From Vicinamibacteraceae bacterium (GTDB lineage Bacteria; Planctomycetota; Phycisphaerae; Phycisphaerales; UBA5793), in NCBI GenBank assembly GCA_011525805.1, contig WYBR01000095.1:1-55911 (forward strand): DNA of 55,911 nt, written 5' to 3'. The notes beneath the pieces were generated by a model that saw only the letters and a list, made by a program, of their open reading frames with translations, ran no database searches and was not told where the DNA came from. Positions 51,912 to 55,911 of the stretch are shown here, piece after piece (the stretch's first letter is position 1; each line of letters opens with the position of its first letter). The position numbers and the translations under genes are program-made.

Positions 51912-53612
51912 ATGAGTTCCGACTCGAAATCGATCGTCCGCACGCGGTTCGCGCCTTCGCCCTCGGGCCATCTGCACGTTGGGGGCGCCCGCACGGCGCT
52001 GTTCTGCTGGGCCTACGCGCGGCAGCACGGGGGGAAGTTCATCCTTCGCATCGAAGACACCGACCAGAAGCGCAGCAGCGATGCCGCCAGCGTCGGATTC
52101 CTCCGCGACCTCAAGTGGCTGGGCATCGAGTGGGATGAGGGGCCGGAGTTCGTCGATCGCGACGGCTCGCGCTGCGGCGGGGGCGCGTACGGGCCGTATT
52201 TCCAGAGTCAGCGCCTCGATCTCTACACGAAGTACCTCCAGCAACTCGTGCGCGAGGGCAAGGCGTACTACGCCTTCGACACCGCGGCCGAGCTCGACGC
52301 CCAGCGCAAAGCCGCGCGAGAGGCGGGGCGCAACTACCGCTATGACCGCACGGCCGCAACTTCGCTCTCTGCGGAGCAGGTGCAGCGCCGGCGCGATGCC
52401 GGAGAGCCGGCCGTGATCCGCTTCAGACTCCCCGATGAGCCGATCGTGATCCGCGATGAGATTCTCGGCGAGGCGACGATCCCGGCCGAGCAACTTGATG
52501 ACTTCGTGATCTGCAAGGCGGACGGGTTCCCGACGTACCACTTCGCGGTGGTCGTCGATGATGAACTCATGCAGGTGACGCACGTCATCCGCGCGCAGGA
52601 GCACTTCATGAACACGGCCCGGCACCTGCGCCTGCAGGAGGCGCTGGGCTTTCGCCGGCCGGTCTACGCGCACCTGCCGCTGATCTTCAACCCCGACGGG
52701 TCGAAGATGTCCAAGCGCGACAAGGACAAGGCGCTGCGGGCGGCGGTGCGGAGCATGGGCGTCCCGCCCGTCGAACGGGCAGGCGGAGAGGTTGCCAGTA
52801 TCTCGGCGGACACCTTCGCCGCGTGGCTCAAGGACAAGGATCGGCAACTCGAGTTTGACGAGGCGAACGCGCTCTCCGAGGCGCTCGGCGTGCCGCTGCC
52901 CGAGATCAACGTCGACGACTTCCGCCGCAGCGGCTACCTGCCCGAGGTGCTCATCAACTACCTCGCGCTGCTCGGCTGGAACCCGGGCGGGGACGTCGAG
53001 AAGTTCGACAAAGCGTTTCTCGTCGAGCGATTCAGTTTCGACCGCGTCATGAAGGGGCCGGCGAAGTTCGACCGCGCCAAACTGCTCGCGTTCAACCATG
53101 ACGCGATCCAGGCGCTGTCGACGGAGGAGTTCGTGCGCCTGTTCCGGGCGCACTGCGCCGAGTTCCATCCCGAGTTCATCGAGCACCTCACGCCGGAGCA
53201 CTTCGATCTCCTCGCGGCGGCGAACCACAAACGATCCAAGACGCTCGATGACCAGGTGCGATCAAGCCGCTTCTTCATCGATGGCGATGAGTCGATCACA
53301 TACGATGCGGCCGACAAGAACCTGCGCAAAGTGATGTGCGCCGGCGAGCCGACGGGACGGGCGCACCTCGAAGCGCTGCTGCCGATTCTCCAGGGCGTGA
53401 GCGACTGGAGTGTGGCGACTCTGGAGCAGGCGATTAGCGCTTACGTTCAGCAGCACGCAGGGGGCAACCTCGGCAAAGTGGCGCAGCCCCTGCGCATCGC
53501 GATCTCGGGCACGACAATCTCGCCGGCGATCTACGAGACGCTGACCATCCTCGGGTGCGACGCGACGCTTCGTCGCATGAGACGATGCATCGAGGCGTTT
53601 GCATGTGTCTGA
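51912..53612 (+). CDS. gltX: Glutamyl-tRNA synthetase
   Basis: Product of 566 residues from ATG 51912; TACCGT (51897-51902) ends 9 bases upstream. Class I signature RFAPSPSGHLHVGGARTAL (HIGH at 20-23 in variant form HLHV) and GSKMSKRDKDKAL (KMSKR 265-269). The anticodon-binding domain follows. An insertion of ~55 residues (about 277-330, including DTFAAWLKDKDRQLEFD) lies just after KMSKR, longer than in typical GltX. It charges tRNA-Glu; a separate glnS exists downstream, so indirect Gln-tRNA formation is not required. Confidence 0.95.
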   Translation: MSSDSKSIVRTRFAPSPSGHLHVGGARTALFCWAYARQHGGKFILRIEDTDQKRSSDAASVGFLRDLKWLGIEWDEGPEFVDRDGSRCGGGAYGPYFQSQRLDLYTKYLQQLVREGKAYYAFDTAAELDAQRKAAREAGRNYRYDRTAATSLSAEQVQRRRDAGEPAVIRFRLPDEPIVIRDEILGEATIPAEQLDDFVICKADGFPTYHFAVVVDDELMQVTHVIRAQEHFMNTARHLRLQEALGFRRPVYAHLPLIFNPDGSKMSKRDKDKALRAAVRSMGVPPVERAGGEVASISADTFAAWLKDKDRQLEFDEANALSEALGVPLPEINVDDFRRSGYLPEVLINYLALLGWNPGGDVEKFDKAFLVERFSFDRVMKGPAKFDRAKLLAFNHDAIQALSTEEFVRLFRAHCAEFHPEFIEHLTPEHFDLLAAANHKRSKTLDDQVRSSRFFIDGDESITYDAADKNLRKVMCAGEPTGRAHLEALLPILQGVSDWSVATLEQAISAYVQQHAGGNLGKVAQPLRIAISGTTISPAIYETLTILGCDATLRRMRRCIEAFACV

Positions 53613-53646
53613 GGATTGATGCGAAGACGCAAGCGGCATCGGGGGT

Positions 53647-54267
53647 TCAGCGTTTCGTCGGGCGCTTCTTGTGGAAGGGCCAGTCGTTGTAGGCAGTGAC
53701 GAAGTCATAGCGCTGCGCGGGCAACCCTTCGCGCACGGGATTGCGCTGCACATACGCGATGCGCGTGCGCACGTCGTGAGGAGTGTTGAGAAACACGTCG
53801 TAGGGGCGCGCGGAGACGACGGGGTGGTGGGCGCTGATCTCGCGCGGGAAGCGAAGACGCAAGCGTTGCCGGAGACTGTCCGCAAAATACTCCCACATTG
53901 TCACCCCGTCGTCGCGGTGGATGCGAATCACGAGATGCGCGTGATTGCGCAATACCGCGCACGCCCAGCATGTGTACTTCTTGCCGCGCACGACCTCCCC
54001 TAGCGCCTCAGAGGCGGCTTGCCTCTTCGCCTCATCCATCCAGATCAGCGGGAAGTTCAGCAGCGGCTCCGCCCGCGCGTGAAACGCACGCAATTCGCCC
54101 CGCGAGGGCTGCGAGTGCTCGGGTTTGCGCCCGTGATGAATCTCACCAAGGGGTGCAAACTTCTCATCGATGAAGTCGCTCGACCCCGATCCTCGAGGAT
54201 CGTTGGGAAGCCAGTGTCCATAAAGCATGATGATCAGGTGGTGTCCGATGACCCGCCGCGCCGACAT
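53647..54267 (-). CDS. REP-associated tyrosine transposase (RAYT/TnpA-REP-like, Y1/HUH)
   Basis: Product of 206 residues from ATG 54267; TAGAAT (54278-54273) lies 5 bases upstream. The N-terminal block [20 protein letters not shown], the HUH motif H109-A-H111 in [10 protein letters not shown] and candidate nucleophile Y172 in [12 protein letters not shown] match the IS200-like/RAYT layout. Such proteins cut and join single-stranded DNA at REP hairpins; they are usually single-copy and domesticated. It lies between gltX and glnS inside 16-bp inverted repeats. The frame open to 54342 crosses the right repeat and is unlikely to be used. Confidence 0.85.
   Translation of the reverse strand: MSARRVIGHHLIIMLYGHWLPNDPRGSGSSDFIDEKFAPLGEIHHGRKPEHSQPSRGELRAFHARAEPLLNFPLIWMDEAKRQAASEALGEVVRGKKYTCWACAVLRNHAHLVIRIHRDDGVTMWEYFADSLRQRLRLRFPREISAHHPVVSARPYDVFLNTPHDVRTRIAYVQRNPVREGLPAQRYDFVTAYNDWPFHKKRPTKR
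53851..53865 (+). repeat. Repeat R2 inside the transposase gene
   Basis: GCGAAGACGCAAGCG, 15 of the 16 bases, on the plus strand; the transposase reads it as RLRLRF. Confidence 0.65.
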
Positions 54268-54350
54268 GTTCCATTCTACCTCGACGCTCGTACCCCGCTT
54301 GCGTCTTCGCCTCACGCGGCGCCCATCGCGCCCCGCTACCATTGCTCCCT

Positions 54351-55911
54351 ATGGAAGCCACCACGAAACCCCTCGACTTCATCCGCGCGATGGTCGCCGA
54401 CGACCTCCGCACCGGACGGCACGGCGGGCGCGTAATCACGCGCTTTCCGCCTGAGCCCAACGGCTACCTCCACATCGGCCACGCCAAGAGCATCTGCCTC
54501 AACTTCGGAATCCCGCGGGAGTTCAAGGATCAGGCCGCGGCCGGCGCCCGCTGCCACCTCCGCTTCGACGACACCAACCCGACCACCGAGGAGCAGGAGT
54601 ACATCGACGCCATCAAGCACGACATCCGCTGGCTCGGCTTCGACTGGGGCGAGCACGAGTACTACGCGAGCGACTACTTCGAGCAGTTGTACGAGTGGGC
54701 GATTCAACTGATCAAGAAAGGCAAGGCGTACGTCTGCGACCTCAGCGCCGAGGAGATCAGCCGCACGCGCGGCACGCTCACCCAACCCGGCACGCCCAGT
54801 CCGCACCGCAACCGCAGCGTGGAGGAGAATCTCGACCTCTTTGCGCGCATGCGAAAGGGCGAGTTTCCCGATGGCTCGCGCGTCCTCCGCGCCAGGATCG
54901 ACATGAACTCGCCCAACCTCAACCTGCGCGACCCGGTCATGTACCGCATCCTCCACGAAGAGCATCCGCGCACCGGCGCCGCCTGGTGCATCTATCCGAT
55001 GTACGACTACGCCCACGGCCAGAGCGACTCGATCGAGAAGATCACCCACTCGCTGTGCACGCTCGAGTTTGAGGATCACCGCCCGCTCTACGACTGGTTC
55101 ATCGAGCAACTGGGCATCTTCCCGAGCCGGCAGACGGAGTTCAACCGCCTCAACCTCACGCACACGATCGTGACAAAGCGCAAGTTGCGCACCCTCGTCG
55201 AGAAGGGGCACGTGCGCGGCTGGGACGATCCGCGCATGCCGACGCTCTCGGCCCTGCGGCGGCGCGGCTATCCGCCGGCTGCGATCCGCGCCTTCTGCGA
55301 CGGCGTCGGCCTGAGCAAGCGCGAGCAGACGATTGAACTCGCCCGCCTCGAGTTCCACGTGCGCGAGGAACTCAACCGCACCGCCGGCCGCGTCATGGCG
55401 GTGCTCGATCCGCTGCGCCTGGTCATCACGAACTATCCCGAGGGCCAGGTCGAGGAGATGGAGGCGGTGAACAACCCCGAGGATGAGTCCGCGGGCAAGC
55501 GCACCGTGCCCTTCTCGAAGGTGCTGTACATCGAGCGCGACGACTTCATGGAGAACCCGCCGGGTAAGTTCTTCCGCCTGGCGCCGGGACGCGAGGTGCG
55601 TCTGCGCTACGGCTACTGGGTGACGTGTACGGATGTGGTGAAGGATGCGCAGGGCCATGTGGTGGAGGTGCACTGCACCTATGACCCGCTCACGCGCGGC
55701 GGGGACAACCCGCCCGACGGCCGCAAGGTCAAGGGCACGATCCACTGGGTGAGCGCGGCCCATGCGATCGACGCGGAGGTGCGCCTCTACGACACGCTCT
55801 TTGCGAAGGAAGATCCGAACGACGTGCCGGAGGGCGGCGACTGGCTCGACAATCTCAACCCCGATTCGCTCAAGGTCGTGCAGGGGGCCAAGGTGGAGCC
55901 GTCGCTGGCCA
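54351..55911 (+). CDS. glnS: Glutaminyl-tRNA synthetase, 3' end outside window
   Basis: Open from ATG 54351 to the window end, ~520 residues seen of the usual ~550-570. TACCAT (54337-54342) ends 8 bases upstream with no Shine-Dalgarno site. Class I signatures: [17 protein letters not shown] (HIGH at 41-44), [26 protein letters not shown], and VTKRKL as the KMSKS equivalent. The anticodon-binding beta barrels follow ([14 protein letters not shown], then [17 protein letters not shown]). It charges tRNA-Gln directly. The gene was probably acquired in bacteria from eukaryotes long ago, as is known for GlnRS generally. Confidence 0.96.
   Translation, partial: MEATTKPLDFIRAMVADDLRTGRHGGRVITRFPPEPNGYLHIGHAKSICLNFGIPREFKDQAAAGARCHLRFDDTNPTTEEQEYIDAIKHDIRWLGFDWGEHEYYASDYFEQLYEWAIQLIKKGKAYVCDLSAEEISRTRGTLTQPGTPSPHRNRSVEENLDLFARMRKGEFPDGSRVLRARIDMNSPNLNLRDPVMYRILHEEHPRTGAAWCIYPMYDYAHGQSDSIEKITHSLCTLEFEDHRPLYDWFIEQLGIFPSRQTEFNRLNLTHTIVTKRKLRTLVEKGHVRGWDDPRMPTLSALRRRGYPPAAIRAFCDGVGLSKREQTIELARLEFHVREELNRTAGRVMAVLDPLRLVITNYPEGQVEEMEAVNNPEDESAGKRTVPFSKVLYIERDDFMENPPGKFFRLAPGREVRLRYGYWVTCTDVVKDAQGHVVEVHCTYDPLTRGGDNPPDGRKVKGTIHWVSAAHAIDAEVRLYDTLFAKEDPNDVPEGGDWLDNLNPDSLKVVQGAKVEPSLA

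Larger units (their letters stand above)
53621..54310. mobile_element. RAYT transposase unit bounded by perfect 16-bp inverted repeats
   Basis: GCGAAGACGCAAGCGG (53621-53636) and its exact complement CCGCTTGCGTCTTCGC (54295-54310) enclose the transposase gene. The left repeat begins 8 bases after the gltX stop and the right one ends 40 bases before glnS. The same 16-mer, exact or nearly so, occurs at 16391, 35884, 15401, 25722 and inside the gene at 53851. Confidence 0.7.

Noticed and set aside
54336-55763. Antisense frame of 475 codons opposite glnS
   Set aside because: Codon-bias shadow; GlnS motifs are on the plus strand and continuous to the window end.

Overview
This is a high-GC (about two thirds G+C), gene-dense bacterial chromosome segment. 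Its flavour is planctomycete, most likely class Phycisphaerae. The evidence is a PEP-CTERM-like exported protein ending in VPAPGALALLGLGGL followed by an arginine run, several secreted repeat proteins, a degenerate division and cell-wall (dcw) cluster with no ftsA or ftsZ after the ftsQ-like gene, and many short intergenic repeats. The class is an inference; no rRNA or tRNA gene was seen.

Layout. Positions 1-4165 hold a tandem array of secreted HAF-repeat beta-propeller proteins, alternating with small genes whose products end in a Cys-rich tail. Positions 4538-7704 hold a lone receiver-domain protein, an exported C25/caspase-fold peptidase-like protein and a short-chain dehydrogenase. Positions 7784-8250 look like a non-autonomous inverted-repeat element, followed by bioB, an AraC-type regulator and a Nudix hydrolase. 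Positions 11724-17572 are the cell-wall cluster: murC, a lipoprotein gene, murB, ddl and an ftsQ-like gene. Next come a polytopic membrane protein, a GT39-type glycosyltransferase, a sulfotransferase fused to a membrane domain and a LolA-like secreted protein.

Positions 22893-26621 carry metH with a palindromic candidate operator over its promoter. The same palindrome lies upstream of metK at 49163-49191. It is followed by a PIN toxin gene broken by a +1 frameshift with its partner gene, an RRM protein with a structured leader, and an NtrC-type sigma-54 regulator. Positions 29481-32825 (minus strand) are a coupled operon of four pseudopilin-like genes, and 33042-35836 are two coupled LptF/LptG-type permeases. 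Then come a methyltransferase, recO, the PEP-CTERM-like protein, an acyltransferase, a FabF-type ketosynthase, envelope proteins, a probable structured RNA or attenuator in front of rpiA, a TolB-like propeller, an M24-fold protein lacking metal ligands, metK, and a 14-repeat propeller protein that shares the C-terminal domain of the HAF proteins. The window ends with gltX, a REP-type (RAYT) transposase between perfect 16-bp inverted repeats, and a partial glnS.

Themes. Housekeeping genes often have a TAnnnT -10 box 5-10 nt before the start codon and no Shine-Dalgarno site, so they are probably leaderless. Secreted-protein genes instead have strong Shine-Dalgarno sites. At least five families of short repeats occupy the gaps, and one family matches the ends of the RAYT unit. 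The most novel leads are the shared C-terminal domain and HAF array, the metH/metK palindrome, the RNA before rpiA, and the RAYT and inverted-repeat elements.
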